A stretch of 32,981 nt of DNA. Origin: Haloarcula nitratireducens (GTDB lineage Archaea > Halobacteriota > Halobacteria > Halobacteriales > Haloarculaceae). Positions 16,130-24,326 of this stretch are shown piece by piece (within the stretch, counting starts at the first letter, position 1; the number at the start of each line of letters is the position of its first letter). The notes under the pieces were generated by a model that worked only from the letters and a program-made list of their open reading frames with translations, was not told where the DNA came from and did not search any database. The stretch is from positions 1-32,981 of the forward strand of contig NZ_RKLT01000030.1 in the NCBI RefSeq assembly GCF_019599505.1. The letters run 5' to 3'. Both the position numbers and the translations under genes were made by a program.

Positions 16130-16477
16130 TCACGCTGCTAGCGCCACGAGCACGACTCGCAGATTCCAGCTCGTGACGATCCCACCGAGGACGGCGAGCC
16201 CAAGCGGAATACCCAGAGAATGAGGCCGTGGTACCAGCTTCCAGATGCCGTAGAACCCGCCAAAGACAGCAAGTTTGAGGGCACCCATGGTACCAAGCAC
16301 TGAGTATTGGAAGAACACTTGTGCAATCGGATGTGTTTCGACGACGCCCGCAACGTGAAGCCCGAGAGCAGTGGTGACGATATCGCCCAGGCCAAACAGC
16401 AACAGCGCAAGGATCCACATATGGGCGGCACTGGATTCGAGTGCGCAGGGTCGCTGCACAGAGGGCGTCCAGTCCAT
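16130..16477 (-). CDS. DUF5658-family membrane protein A (115 aa)
   Basis: The family is a small integral membrane protein of unknown function, common in haloarchaea. After a short N-terminus (MDWTPSVQRP) come LALLLFGLGDIVTTALGLHV, with the signature GDIVTT in the first membrane helix, then ETHPIAQVF, a second helix around LGTMGALKLAVFGGFY, and a C-terminal helix IPLGLAVLGGIVTSWNLRVV. The paralogue at 20199 is nearly the same from residue 1, which supports the ATG at 16477. The upstream regions of both genes share a segment around CTTTGTTACG. It has no operon partner. Confidence 0.85.
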   Translation of the reverse strand: MDWTPSVQRPCALESSAAHMWILALLLFGLGDIVTTALGLHVAGVVETHPIAQVFFQYSVLGTMGALKLAVFGGFYGIWKLVPRPHSLGIPLGLAVLGGIVTSWNLRVVLVALAA

Positions 16478-16928
16478 AGTCCCCTCTAGCGACGCTTCGT
16501 CCTTTGTTACGTGCTTAGTAGTCGCTATATGAGGGTGCTAAGCAGTATTTCAGAGGGGATAACTATAAGCACGACTCTGGGTTCGGAACCCTGCTTTGGT
16601 CGCAGGGCCATTCGGATATGCTAGTGTAGAAAATGTCCGTCACCATTTTCGAGAGTTAGAAGTGGCGTCACATCGCGGAATATTCGCCAGCGACTGTGGC
16701 TAACCAACACAAATCGAACGATCGCTGGTATGTTGGTTAGCAGTGGCGAGAGTCGTTCAACGCACTTCCATATGTCGACCAGTCCCAGACTCACCACATA
16801 ATCGTGGTGTCGGACAAGCTAGCGTGGCCGAACGTATAGGTGCACGCGCCGACTGCTTGTTTGGCAACAGCCGATGTGGAGCGAGTGTTGTCTAGGTGTG
16901 GCTCTGTTCGCTGCTGGAGGGCGTACAT
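16478..16928. other. Gap with a long inverted repeat
   Basis: About 450 bases without a gene. The notable feature is the inverted repeat at 16684-16750. A TATA-like CATATAGC (minus strand, about 16527-16534) may serve the DUF5658 gene. Confidence 0.5.
16684..16750. repeat. Imperfect inverted repeat, 11-bp perfect core
   Basis: GCTAACCAACA (16699-16709) and TGTTGGTTAGC (16731-16741) are exact reverse complements. Outside them CGCCA...CTG pairs with CAGTGGCG with small bulges, giving about 17 paired bases around a 21-nt loop. It could be a MITE remnant, an operator or an RNA hairpin. Confidence 0.55.
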
Positions 16929-17309
16929 TCACTCTGTAGTGTCGTCGTTCGAGACAGCATTGTAGGTGGCCGTGACGATCGCAGGGGTACGGTAGCTCCG
17001 GTGCTCCGCGATTGCAGTCGTGAGAATGAACAGTATCAGAAATCCCGCAGTGACTGCTTTTGAGTCGCCAGTGTCGAGCTGATCAAGGGTTCGATGGAAC
17101 CAGAAGAGATCGACCCACGGGGAAGTCTGGTGGATGGCTCGGAGCTGTTGGGCAAAGACAGGACTCAGCCAGTGGAGATCGGGGAGCATTGCCCAGCCAC
17201 CGCCCACTAAGAGGAGTGTTCGGGGATATCGGATGGCCGGAACGAAGACGGTGATGAGAAACGTGGTCATCGCGGCTCCAAATGCAAAATGACCGAGTGC
17301 CATCGACAT
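16929..17309 (-). CDS. Small polytopic membrane protein (126 aa)
   Basis: The protein has three likely membrane helices: FAFGAAMTTFLITVFVPAI, TLLLVGGGWAMLPDLHWLSP and AVTAGFLILFILTTAIA. The GHxxxG start and the PDLHWLSP and WFHRTLD segments recall membrane-bound YdjM/DUF457-like putative metal-dependent hydrolases, which carry similarly placed His and Asp residues, but the match is weak. The start could be Met1 (17309) or Met3 (17303). It ends 175 bases before the regulator gene's stop and is transcribed in the same direction, so co-transcription with that gene is possible. Confidence 0.7.
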   Translation of the reverse strand: MSMALGHFAFGAAMTTFLITVFVPAIRYPRTLLLVGGGWAMLPDLHWLSPVFAQQLRAIHQTSPWVDLFWFHRTLDQLDTGDSKAVTAGFLILFILTTAIAEHRSYRTPAIVTATYNAVSNDDTTE

Positions 17310-17483
17310 ACTGACTCTGTTCGTTGATTGCAGGTATAATCATTGCAGGCCTGTTTGCGTTCGACTGTCTGGAGAGTGGAGTATTTCGCGGGGACAAACG
17401 ACTGGGTTGCTCAATAGCTGGTGTCTCGGCATCCACAACCGCAGCCCAACGACCGACGCGGCTCGCATTGTGTGGGTGCGGGA
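17310..17483. repeat. Intergenic segment resembling 20029-20110
   Basis: The segment about 17350-17440 (TTCGACTGTCTGGAG, then ACGACTGGGTTGCTCAATAG) is similar to TTCGGCTGTCTGGAG and ACGAATGGGTCGCTCGATAT at 20049-20088. The two lie on either side of the regulator-oxidase pair. Confidence 0.35.
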
Positions 17484-18413
17484 CTATCGAGTGTCTCCCT
17501 CCTTGAGAGGGGATGGGTCAAACCGGTCATCGAGCGGGTCAGAGTCTGCTTTGACCGTCGCATAGACGCGGTCGGCCCACTCCTGGGCAATCGGTGAGTC
17601 GCTATCCACGAACACTTCCATCAATCCCGTCCGCTCGTCGTACCCACCGATGCCGACGCGTTCGTCAAAGATGGCAAGCCCGTATGGCAGGTCATCGCGA
17701 GTCCGAAGTGTCAGGTGCCCGCGGTTGATCGCCTCGGTCGCTTGCGTTGGATAGGTTTCGAAGAGCGTCTCGACAATGTGGGGGAGGTAGATGATCTCGG
17801 TGTCGGTGCCGTCGAATATCCGCTGGTGGAATTCGCCGAGTACCAGTGGTGCCATGTGAGTTGTATTGAACCCGCGAAAGGTCTCGGACGCATGAACGAG
17901 CGAGATAAACCGCTCGACCGGCTGGTATGGATCCTCCGGCGTGGCAACGGTCACGGTCGCATCGACAAAGGGCTCGACGACGAACTCCTGGTGGTCCTCG
18001 CAGATACTGTCCAATAGCGGCGCCAGTCGATGGATGGTTCGGACGTTTGCCTCGAACCGAAGCACCTCATCAGCGATGGTCTCGCCACGCCCGGTCAGCT
18101 GAAATCGGCCATCGACTTTCTCGACGAAGCCCTGCTCGTCGAGCCACTGCGTAAACCGATGGCTGGTTGCGCGGGACACGTCAAGGCGGGCTTCGATCTC
18201 CCGGCGGTCGAGTGGGTCGTTGCGGAGCGCTTCGAGAACCGGCCCGTGGCGAACGATATCGCCCAGGCGGCTCGTCTCGACGCGGTCACCAACGGCGTCC
18301 AGTCGCTGGCCGAGATACTGCTGGTTGCGCGCATTCTCGAGGAGTGCCTCTAGCACTGGTGAGCCCGGCGCTGGTGATGTGGCGTCGTTCGAGTTGTCGC
18401 TGTCGGGCGCCAT
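17484..18413 (-). CDS. FilR1-type HTH transcriptional regulator (309 aa)
   Basis: The protein starts with an acidic, disordered tail (residues 1-20). A winged-helix domain follows at about residues 50-115, with DIVRHGPVLEALRNDPLDRREIEARLDVSRATSHRFTQWL and the wing KVDGRFQLTGRGETIADEV. Residues 120-290 are the FilR1/DUF1724 middle domain, with NTTHMAPLVL, TDTEIIYLPHIVETL and GLAIFDERVGIGGYDERTG. Haloarchaea have many such regulators, ligands mostly unknown. It is divergent from the FAD oxidase gene with 148 bases between start codons, so the shared intergenic region is the natural operator and the oxidase the natural target. Confidence 0.9.
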   Translation of the reverse strand: MAPDSDNSNDATSPAPGSPVLEALLENARNQQYLGQRLDAVGDRVETSRLGDIVRHGPVLEALRNDPLDRREIEARLDVSRATSHRFTQWLDEQGFVEKVDGRFQLTGRGETIADEVLRFEANVRTIHRLAPLLDSICEDHQEFVVEPFVDATVTVATPEDPYQPVERFISLVHASETFRGFNTTHMAPLVLGEFHQRIFDGTDTEIIYLPHIVETLFETYPTQATEAINRGHLTLRTRDDLPYGLAIFDERVGIGGYDERTGLMEVFVDSDSPIAQEWADRVYATVKADSDPLDDRFDPSPLKEGDTR

Positions 18414-18561
18414 AGGATGTCCCTTGGTTGAGAGAGGTTGGCATGGCTCCTAACTCTTCCTCTCACGGGCTGCACCGCATCTCACGTGGTGAAACGGCGT
18501 TCACGTCGTCGATTGCTGTGTGATAGGTGAGGCCAACAGCCAGGCAGCCATTTGAGCAAGT

Positions 18562-19962
18562 ATGGCACAGACCACCATCGACACCGATCGGCTCGCGCAG
18601 TTCGACGCAGCGTGTCACGGCGACCTGATTCAACCCGGTGACTCCGACTACGACGACGCTCGAGCGGTCTGGAACGGAATGATCGACAAGCGACCGGCGC
18701 TTATTGTGCGGTGTGCCGGAGTTGCAGACGTCATGGCTGCTGTGGAGTTCGCCCGAGACAACGACCTGCTTCTGGCGGTGCGTGGTGGCGGGCACAACGT
18801 CGCTGGGACGGCCGTCTGTGACGGTGGCCTCGTGATCGATCTGTCGGCGATGACTGGTGTCCGGGTTGATCCGGAAGCTCGAACGGCGTGGGTTCAGGCT
18901 GGCGCGACATGGGCCGATCTCGATCACGAAACACAGGCGTTTGGCCTCGCGACACCCGGCGGTGTAGTCTCGGACACCGGTGTCGCTGGATTAACCCTCG
19001 GCGGCGGCATCGGTCATCTTCGCTGTAAGTATGGATTGAGCTGTGACAATCTCCGCTCGGTCGAGCTCGTGACAGCGGCCGGGGAGTATCTGACGGCTAG
19101 TGCCGACGAGCATCCGGAGCTGTTCTGGGGGCTGCGCGGCGGTGGTGGCAATTTCGGCGTCGTCACCGGCTTCACCTTCGAGTTGCACCCGGTTGGGCCG
19201 GAGGTGGCGACCTGTCTGGTAGTGTACCCGGGCGAGCAGTTGGGCGAGTGTTTGCAGGCCTATCGCGACTACGTGAGGGCTGCACCTGCTGACGTGAGTA
19301 CGCTTGCCTTTGCGGGTGTAATCCCCGACGAGGAGCTCTTCGCTGGGGATGAGCGAGACGCGTTCAAGATCGCGTTTCTTGGCTGCCATGCGGGCGCTGT
19401 TGACGCGGGCACGCGGGCGCTTGAACCGCTTCGGGAGTTTGCGACGCCCATGGCTGACGTCAGTGGTGTGATGCCCTACGCCGAGTTCCAGCAGCTCCTC
19501 GACGAGGACTACCCTGACGGACTGCGGTACTACTGGAAGTCGCTGTATCTCGATGGGCTATCGGACGCTGCGATCAATCGCATTCAGTATTGGGCCGAGG
19601 CAGCGCCCTCGCCGTTGTCGACCGTCGATGTCTGGCAGCTTGGGGGTGCCATCGCTGATCGTGATGGGAGGGAGAGTGCCTTCGCCGGGCGCCACGCGCC
19701 CTATCTGCTGGGTGTCGAAGCCAACTGGGAGGCGCCAGCGGCCGATGGGGCTAATGTCGAGTGGGTGCGGGACTGTCTCGACGACATGCGGCAGTTCTCG
19801 GATGGCTCGGTGTATCTGAACTTCCCGGGGTTTCTCGAGGAGGGCGATGCTATGCTGCAGACTACGTTTGGACCGGCGTATGAGCGCTTGGTTGCGCTCA
19901 AAGACGAGTACGACCCGACGAACCTGTTTAGTCGGAATCAGAATATCGCGCCGAGTGGGTAG
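18562..19962 (+). CDS. FAD-linked oxidase, BBE/GlcD type (466 aa)
   Basis: This is a complete berberine-bridge-type flavoenzyme. The PCMH-type FAD-binding domain covers residues 45-220. It has LLLAVRGGGHNVAGTAV, where His78 should bind FAD covalently, followed by GGVVSDTGVAGLTLGGGIG and ELFWGLRGGGGNFGVVTGF. The BBE segment is at the end (VYLNFPGFLEEGD...YERLVALKDEYDPTNLF). The usual second covalent residue, a Cys, is not clearly placed; CKYGLSCDN offers candidates. Such enzymes oxidise sugars or alcohols with O2, but the substrate here is unknown. The ATG at 18562 opens a normal-length protein. A divergent paralogue at 6683 lacks its FAD domain. Confidence 0.93.
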   Translation: MAQTTIDTDRLAQFDAACHGDLIQPGDSDYDDARAVWNGMIDKRPALIVRCAGVADVMAAVEFARDNDLLLAVRGGGHNVAGTAVCDGGLVIDLSAMTGVRVDPEARTAWVQAGATWADLDHETQAFGLATPGGVVSDTGVAGLTLGGGIGHLRCKYGLSCDNLRSVELVTAAGEYLTASADEHPELFWGLRGGGGNFGVVTGFTFELHPVGPEVATCLVVYPGEQLGECLQAYRDYVRAAPADVSTLAFAGVIPDEELFAGDERDAFKIAFLGCHAGAVDAGTRALEPLREFATPMADVSGVMPYAEFQQLLDEDYPDGLRYYWKSLYLDGLSDAAINRIQYWAEAAPSPLSTVDVWQLGGAIADRDGRESAFAGRHAPYLLGVEANWEAPAADGANVEWVRDCLDDMRQFSDGSVYLNFPGFLEEGDAMLQTTFGPAYERLVALKDEYDPTNLFSRNQNIAPSG

Positions 19963-20198
19963 GGTTGTGTGGGCTCGGTCGGGGACTGCAATTTGTAGCG
20001 ACGTTCGCGATGGTTTCTCCGGAGGCCAGGCTTGTACACGTTCGGCTGTCTGGAGGAAGGGACGAACGAATGGGTCGCTCGATATCGGCTATCTTGATAT
20101 TCGCTATCCGTCAGATCCGTTGTATTCCGCTGAGCACAGTCTTGTGATAAGCACGTGCCCGGCTGCTGAACGAGAGAGACGTCGTTCAGTGCTGCCGA

Positions 20199-20546
20199 TT
20201 ACGTCGATAACGCCAAGAGTATGACACGCAGATTCCAGCTCGTGACGATTCCACCGAGGATTGCGAGCCCAAGCGGAACGCCAAGAGAGTGGGGTCGTGG
20301 TACCAGCTTCCAGAGTACATAGAATCCTCCAAAGGCAGCAAGTTTGAGCGCGCCCATCGCGCCAAGCACTGAGTGGTGGAAGAACAATCGAGGAATCGGA
20401 TTTGTTTCAACGACGCCCCCGATACGAAGCCCGATGCCCGTGGTGAGTATATCCCCCAGCCCAAACAGTACAATGGCAAGTGCCCAGACAGAGGCGGCAC
20501 TGGAGTCACACCTACAGTTTCCTTGGATGGCCGCCTTCCAATCCAT
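20199..20546 (-). CDS. DUF5658-family membrane protein B (115 aa)
   Basis: Paralogue of the protein at 16130 and about the same length. Shared blocks are LFGLGDILTTGIGLRIGG, VLGAMGALKLAAFGGFY and LGGIVTSWNLRVI; LVPRPHSLG is identical in both. The start at 20546 (MDWKAAIQG) matches the paralogue's MDWTPSVQ; a longer start at 20564 is possible. A TATA-like ATATATA lies upstream on the minus strand near 20595. Function is unknown. The two copies lie 4.07 kb apart in the same orientation and could recombine to delete the regulator, the oxidase and a small membrane gene. Confidence 0.85.
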   Translation of the reverse strand: MDWKAAIQGNCRCDSSAASVWALAIVLFGLGDILTTGIGLRIGGVVETNPIPRLFFHHSVLGAMGALKLAAFGGFYVLWKLVPRPHSLGVPLGLAILGGIVTSWNLRVILLALST

Positions 20547-21385
20547 ACCCCCATGTAGCGCCACGATGTGCTTTGTTACGATTTAGTTATCAGGTATATA
20601 TGGTCGCTAATCACTGTATGAGGGATCGCTCTGGAAAGTGTCTTTGCGGGGGAACACTGGGTCGATAGGAGGACTACCTCGGGTGGTTCCTAACCGCAGA
20701 CGCACCCGCACCGCAGGGGATGTCTTCCGCCGACGGAGGTGGCAGCGGCCGACTCAGGTCATTGATTGTGGAAGGTTCTCTACGGACTGCTGCTGGCTCA
20801 CCAGCAAGACCGCGACTCAGTGTAGCGACGTGGCGAATCGTCTGGAGAGGGTCGCTGCCAGAGATTTGCTTGTCACACACGTAGTGAGGTTCGAATAAAG
20901 TCCAAGAATCGAGTCAGTGACCATCACTAGGCTCAATGGGAGGAACTATTACCGAGACGCCGGACACGAACAATTACATAGCGGGTAATTCGACGGCTCG
21001 AAGAGCTTTTCTGCTACTCGACAATCGAAGCTGGGCAGAATCTCATCGATGCAGTCGCCCGCATTAGAAACCGCTCGCGAACGCCCGAGGGTCAGAGTCG
21101 AATCATGTAGAGGCGAGAAAGCACCAACTGTCGACGCTACAGTCAGGGCACAGCCCTTGTTTCATCTTAGTACGGGTAATTACGCTAGAACAGATCTAGA
21201 TTTCGCAGTAGCTTGATGACTAGCCGTAGAATTGGGCGTTTTTCATTGTACTCAAATTGTACTCCATTTGGAGAATACAGTTATCAGCGGGAACATCGTC
21301 TCTACGGTATGATATTACCACACACCAAAATTCTTGGCGTATCGGCCGATCACGACAGAGAATGCGAAGGGATCGAGAGCCCCCA
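20547..21385. other. Gap with a dispersed repeat
   Basis: About 840 bases without an intact gene. It contains repeat copy 3 (20707-20773). A 20-codon minus-strand frame at 21165-21103 (MKQGLCPDCSVDSW...) has one CxxC pair and stops early; it may be the front of a lost zinc-ribbon gene. Nothing else is recognised. Confidence 0.4.
20707..20773 (+). repeat. Dispersed RTAxDVFRRR-type repeat, copy 3
   Basis: GCACCGCAGGGGATGTCTTC is followed by CGCCGACGGAGGTGGCAG, CGGCCGACTCAGGTCA and TTGATTGTGG. One frame reads TRTAGDVFRRRRWQRPTQV. It is the best match to the family consensus. Confidence 0.75.
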
Positions 21386-22066
21386 ATGACTCGCAAGACG
21401 CTCAAAATCTCTGAAGATACCTATAGTCGTCTCGAATCGCTGAAGCGATCGGGTGAGACGTGGGACGGCCTCCTCCAGCGGCTTGCAAAGGTCGGCGATT
21501 GGTCCACTGAGAGACCCCAATCGTGCGTTCGATGTTCTGCATATCTCGCTGATTGGATTGAGATCAGCGGTGATCCCTATTGTCGCGACTGTGCCGTAAA
21601 GGTCAATCTGGCTGCGATAGAGCCCTCAGTCGAATCCGAGTCTGCCAGTCAGTCTGCGGATCAGGTCAAAACCTCTGTACAGGGAACACCCTTCGATAAC
21701 TATAGTGGACTCCGTGAAGACACTGTGTGGATGGTCGATGACGATACTCCGATTACTCGGTGGCCACTCTCGCTTGAGAGAAAGTGGTGGGATCTAGCTG
21801 AGAAGGTGGGTAAGCGTCATTGGTTCACTACCTTCCGTACTAAGTACGGTACCGGGAATGACGATGAGGAACGTGAACGCTACTTCCGATCGCCGCCTGA
21901 ATGGCAACGCCAGAGTTACAACATGACACCGGTGAGATTCTTAGCGTATATCATCCGGTCTAGTGATCCAAATCGTCCTCCGTACTGGCGGTACTCCCTT
22001 GAGTCGCTCCGCCAAGATAGCTGGCCGGAAGAAGTCCTGGAGGATGTCGAAGCACATCTCAACTAG
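21386..22066 (+). CDS. RHH-like N-terminus fused to a zinc-ribbon protein (226 aa)
   Basis: The start at 21386 (MTRKTLKISEDTYSRLESL) is chosen because it opens a typical haloarchaeal antitoxin-like ribbon-helix-helix segment (KTLKISEDTYSRL...SGETWDGLLQRL), the DUF7557/VapB style. Codons upstream are not protein-like. Then comes a zinc-ribbon CVRCSAYL...YCRDC (about residues 48-71), a Ser/Glu-rich linker, and a C-terminal part rich in Trp and Arg (WPLSLERKWWDLAEKVGKRHWFTTF, YFRSPPEW, PPYWRYSLESL) that I do not recognise. RHH proteins usually bind DNA as dimers. No toxin gene is adjacent, so a standalone regulator is more likely than a toxin-antitoxin pair. Confidence 0.7.
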   Translation: MTRKTLKISEDTYSRLESLKRSGETWDGLLQRLAKVGDWSTERPQSCVRCSAYLADWIEISGDPYCRDCAVKVNLAAIEPSVESESASQSADQVKTSVQGTPFDNYSGLREDTVWMVDDDTPITRWPLSLERKWWDLAEKVGKRHWFTTFRTKYGTGNDDEERERYFRSPPEWQRQSYNMTPVRFLAYIIRSSDPNRPPYWRYSLESLRQDSWPEEVLEDVEAHLN

Positions 22067-22547
22067 AGGCAGCAACACCACCCAGTGAGTCTACTGCTAT
22101 CAGAGTATTGAAAAGACAAACAGAGCAGTCTCAACTTCATCTATGTCTATTACTCGTTCTCTTTATAGACCGATAACAGGGTTGTTCTGCGTTCTCTGTA
22201 CAACAGAGTTGTTGAGCTGCCCGAGCAATCCGGGACTACGCACCAACGTCCCCGTCGACGTCCGCGAATCGAGCGACAATCCCCACGACTGCTGAACATT
22301 CGAAGCTGACCCCTGTGACTACGAGGACATCCCTACAGAGCTGGCACTCGCTGGCCTGATGCTCGGGCCGGCTTCCGGACAGTCGGGCATCAGCCTGTGA
22401 TTGCGACAGCGTAGCTACGCTTCGAAAATTTTGCCGACAACCTTCATTACTGCACGGTATTTCTCGAGATCGGTATACTCCATGGTGAGATTATTTGTAA
22501 GATAACCCTATTGTCCGACTATCAGACGTGACATTCCCAGCGGAAAG
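22067..22547. other. Gap without a supported gene
   Basis: About 480 bases. A 22-codon minus-strand frame (22483-22415, MEYTDLEKYRAVMKVVGKIF...) has protein-like composition but stops at once; it could be a fragment or a micro-gene. No repeat or strong hairpin is seen. Confidence 0.4.
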
Positions 22548-22556
22548 AATATACAT
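22548..22556 (+). promoter_or_regulatory. TATA box deciding the HNH gene start
   Basis: AATATACAT lies 23-31 nt before the ATG at 22579. Initiation about 25 nt downstream would fall at or beside that ATG, so the longer starts at 22528 and 22567 would lie upstream of the transcript. Confidence 0.5.
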
Positions 22557-22578
22557 ACCGCCTGGGATGTACGCACTA

Positions 22579-22935
22579 ATGTCAAACCTATTCCTCAAGA
22601 CGATAGTTCGAGGTGCACACAAAGCGTTCGGTCTTGATTCGCCGTACTCGCAGAAAGAATACGGAAAGAACTGGACTAAGCAACGTCAGAAGTGCTTGAG
22701 TCGGGATGGCCATCAATGCCGTCTCTGCGAGAAGTCGAAATCTGAGATCGGTCGCGAACCCGCAGTACATCACATTACTCCTCGAAGTGAGTTTGATGAC
22801 AGCGACTGGCGGACGTACAACGCTCTCTCGAATCTCATCACGCTCTGCCCGAACCATCACGGAAAACTCGAAGGCCACTTCACCGAGACGGACCCGGATA
22901 CATTTGTCCGAAAAGCAAACAGGTTTATAGAGTAA
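22579..22935 (+). CDS. HNH endonuclease (118 aa)
   Basis: The protein carries a complete HNH nuclease motif with a zinc-binding frame: CLSRDGHQCRLCEKS, then VHHITPRSEFDD (the first H pair), then NALSNLITLCPNHHGKLEGH (Asn and final His pair). An N-terminal helix region with YGKNWTKQRQKCL is typical of small HNH proteins in archaea and phages. It cuts DNA; whether it serves defence, a mobile element or repair cannot be told. A TATA box at 22548-22556 points to a leaderless start at 22579; a GTG at 22528 would add 17 residues. The zinc-ribbon membrane gene starts 24 bases downstream. Confidence 0.88.
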   Translation: MSNLFLKTIVRGAHKAFGLDSPYSQKEYGKNWTKQRQKCLSRDGHQCRLCEKSKSEIGREPAVHHITPRSEFDDSDWRTYNALSNLITLCPNHHGKLEGHFTETDPDTFVRKANRFIE

Positions 22936-22959
22936 CCGGTAATAATCTGGACTGTACCT

Positions 22960-23253
22960 ATGGCATCAGTATACGATTTCAATGTACAGTGTGGTTCATG
23001 CGGTGATATCGTGGAAGCAACGCCGCCGAAATCGAAGCGGACGTTTTCACTGGCCAGTGCATTCCTACTCGGAACGATTGGCATGTTTTTGGGTTTGTCA
23101 GTCGGCGTAGCGACCGCCGGCTTTGGTATGGCCGCAACGCCGTTCACGCTCGTTATCGGTCTATATGTTGGATACCGAATTGGTGTCTGGAGTGCCGAGA
23201 AAAAAGACGGTCTGGGCTGCCCAGAGTGCGATAGCCACATCGCTAACAGCTAA
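22960..23253 (+). CDS. Zinc-ribbon membrane protein (97 aa)
   Basis: The protein has an N-terminal CGSCG knuckle (about residues 11-15), two membrane helices (ASAFLLGTIGMFLGLSVGVAT and TPFTLVIGLYVGYRIGVW) and a C-terminal CPEC knuckle, ending SHIANS. The two Cys pairs would meet on one side of the membrane as a split zinc ribbon. No named family is recalled. It follows the HNH gene by 24 bases on the same strand, so they are probably co-transcribed or at least linked, but no functional connection is known. Confidence 0.75.
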   Translation: MASVYDFNVQCGSCGDIVEATPPKSKRTFSLASAFLLGTIGMFLGLSVGVATAGFGMAATPFTLVIGLYVGYRIGVWSAEKKDGLGCPECDSHIANS

Positions 23254-23650
23254 GTCATTGGCATTCTTTTCGTCATCAGTTACGTACTAGTTGACTATGC
23301 CCATCAACGCACGTGTAATCAAAAGGCTCTCTAGCAAGAGAATCGAGTAACTCGCGCTCGGAGTTGCGCGCTTACCAATCGCTCCGTATTGTATACGCAC
23401 AAGTCACATGACGAAATAGAGTGTCCTATTGACCGCTTCCGCAGCCGTACCGCAGAGGATGTCCTCCGTCAACGGAAGAGTCAGAAGTCGACTTGAGACA
23501 TTGTGGAGATACTACGGGTCTTCTCGACGCTATCGCGGGCGTATTCGACCGCCGTGCCCTTCCGACCAGCATACGGGAAGACACGTGCCGTGCCCGCACT
23601 GCCAGTGGGATGGGGCGCTCGACACAAAAATGATGACTGAATTACCATCT
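23254..23650. other. Gap with a dispersed repeat
   Basis: About 400 bases. A T-rich possible terminator (ATTCTTTTCG, about 23262-23271) follows the membrane gene. Repeat copy 4 lies at 23445-23508. Nothing else is recognised. Confidence 0.45.
23445..23508 (+). repeat. Dispersed RTAxDVFRRR-type repeat, copy 4
   Basis: CCGTACCGCAGAGGATGTCC is followed by TCCGTCAACGGAAGAGTCAG and GACATTGTGG. One frame reads RTAEDVLRQRKSQKS. The inner TCCG/CGGA pairing is kept although the bases differ from the other copies. Confidence 0.65.
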
Positions 23651-23816
23651 GCTAATCAGAGCTGATAATGTGGCCGGACCGTTTATACCAGATGGTATGT
23701 AATCGATAGGTAACACGGTAAAACGGCTGAGTGGACGATCCCACTCGGATGCAAATATCAGTAGTACACGTGCTGATATAGGCGTTTCGCCGCTCGGCCG
23801 ACCGTGCGAAAAACTA
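23651..23816 (+). promoter_or_regulatory. Pilin promoter and long conserved leader, copy 1
   Basis: A TATA box TTTATAC (23682-23688) lies 135 nt before the pilin ATG, so the leader should be about 105 nt. The whole block recurs upstream of the second pilin (24797-24961) with few changes. It includes AACACGGTAAAACGGCTGAG, a small hairpin GAGTGG/CCACTC (23730-23747) and GTGCTGATATAGGCGTTTC. A long conserved leader is unusual in haloarchaea and suggests control after transcription. Confidence 0.65.
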
Positions 23817-24284
23817 ATGCAAATCAGAAACCTGTTCGACGACGACCAAGGTGTATCGCCCGTTATTGGCGTGATTCTCATGGTTGCTATAACCGTGATT
23901 CTCGCCGCTGTGATCGCAACGTTCGTGCTCGGTCTTGGAGAGAACCTGAGTAGTTCGGCTCCGCAGGCTAGTTTCTCGTTTGACTATGATAGTTCTGCAA
24001 CCACCCCAACTAATACTACTCTAGGTAGCGGCGGCGCGTTGACCATCACTCATGATGGTGGGGATACTATTAATAGCGCTAACCTATACATAAAAGATAG
24101 CGACGGAAATAGTGTTACGGATAGTTATGCCGAACACTTCTCGGGAGCAGGTACTACTGGAGTGGATGTGAGTGCTGGAAGTTCAGCTACTGTCCGAGTT
24201 GATGGCGGAGATACCGTGCGAGTCATCTATCAAGATGACTCGGGTTCCTCAGCTACGCTTAATGAGTGGACTGGTCCCGCGTAA
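23817..24284 (+). CDS. Type IV pilin 1 (155 aa)
   Basis: Haloarchaeal type IV pilins carry a short signal peptide cut by the prepilin peptidase PibD, then a very conserved hydrophobic helix that packs in the pilus core. Here MQIRNLFDDDQG is followed by VSPVIGVILMVAITVILAAV (residues 13-32). The exposed part is Ser/Thr/Gly-rich and differs from the other two pilins, except for ALTITHDGGDTI and the ending SSATLNEWTGPA. The ATG at 23817 agrees with the second copy. It lies in a tandem duplication, followed by a dead copy of the HTH gene. It probably forms surface pili for adhesion. Confidence 0.92.
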   Translation: MQIRNLFDDDQGVSPVIGVILMVAITVILAAVIATFVLGLGENLSSSAPQASFSFDYDSSATTPTNTTLGSGGALTITHDGGDTINSANLYIKDSDGNSVTDSYAEHFSGAGTTGVDVSAGSSATVRVDGGDTVRVIYQDDSGSSATLNEWTGPA

Positions 24285-24326
24285 CACTCGCTAATCTTCT
24301 TGTAGTCGGCTTATTTTAGAGAGTCA

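Noticed and set aside
22415..22483. 22-codon minus-strand frame MEYTDLEKY...
   Set aside because: It is protein-like, but too short and without a recognisable homologue or promoter to be called a gene.
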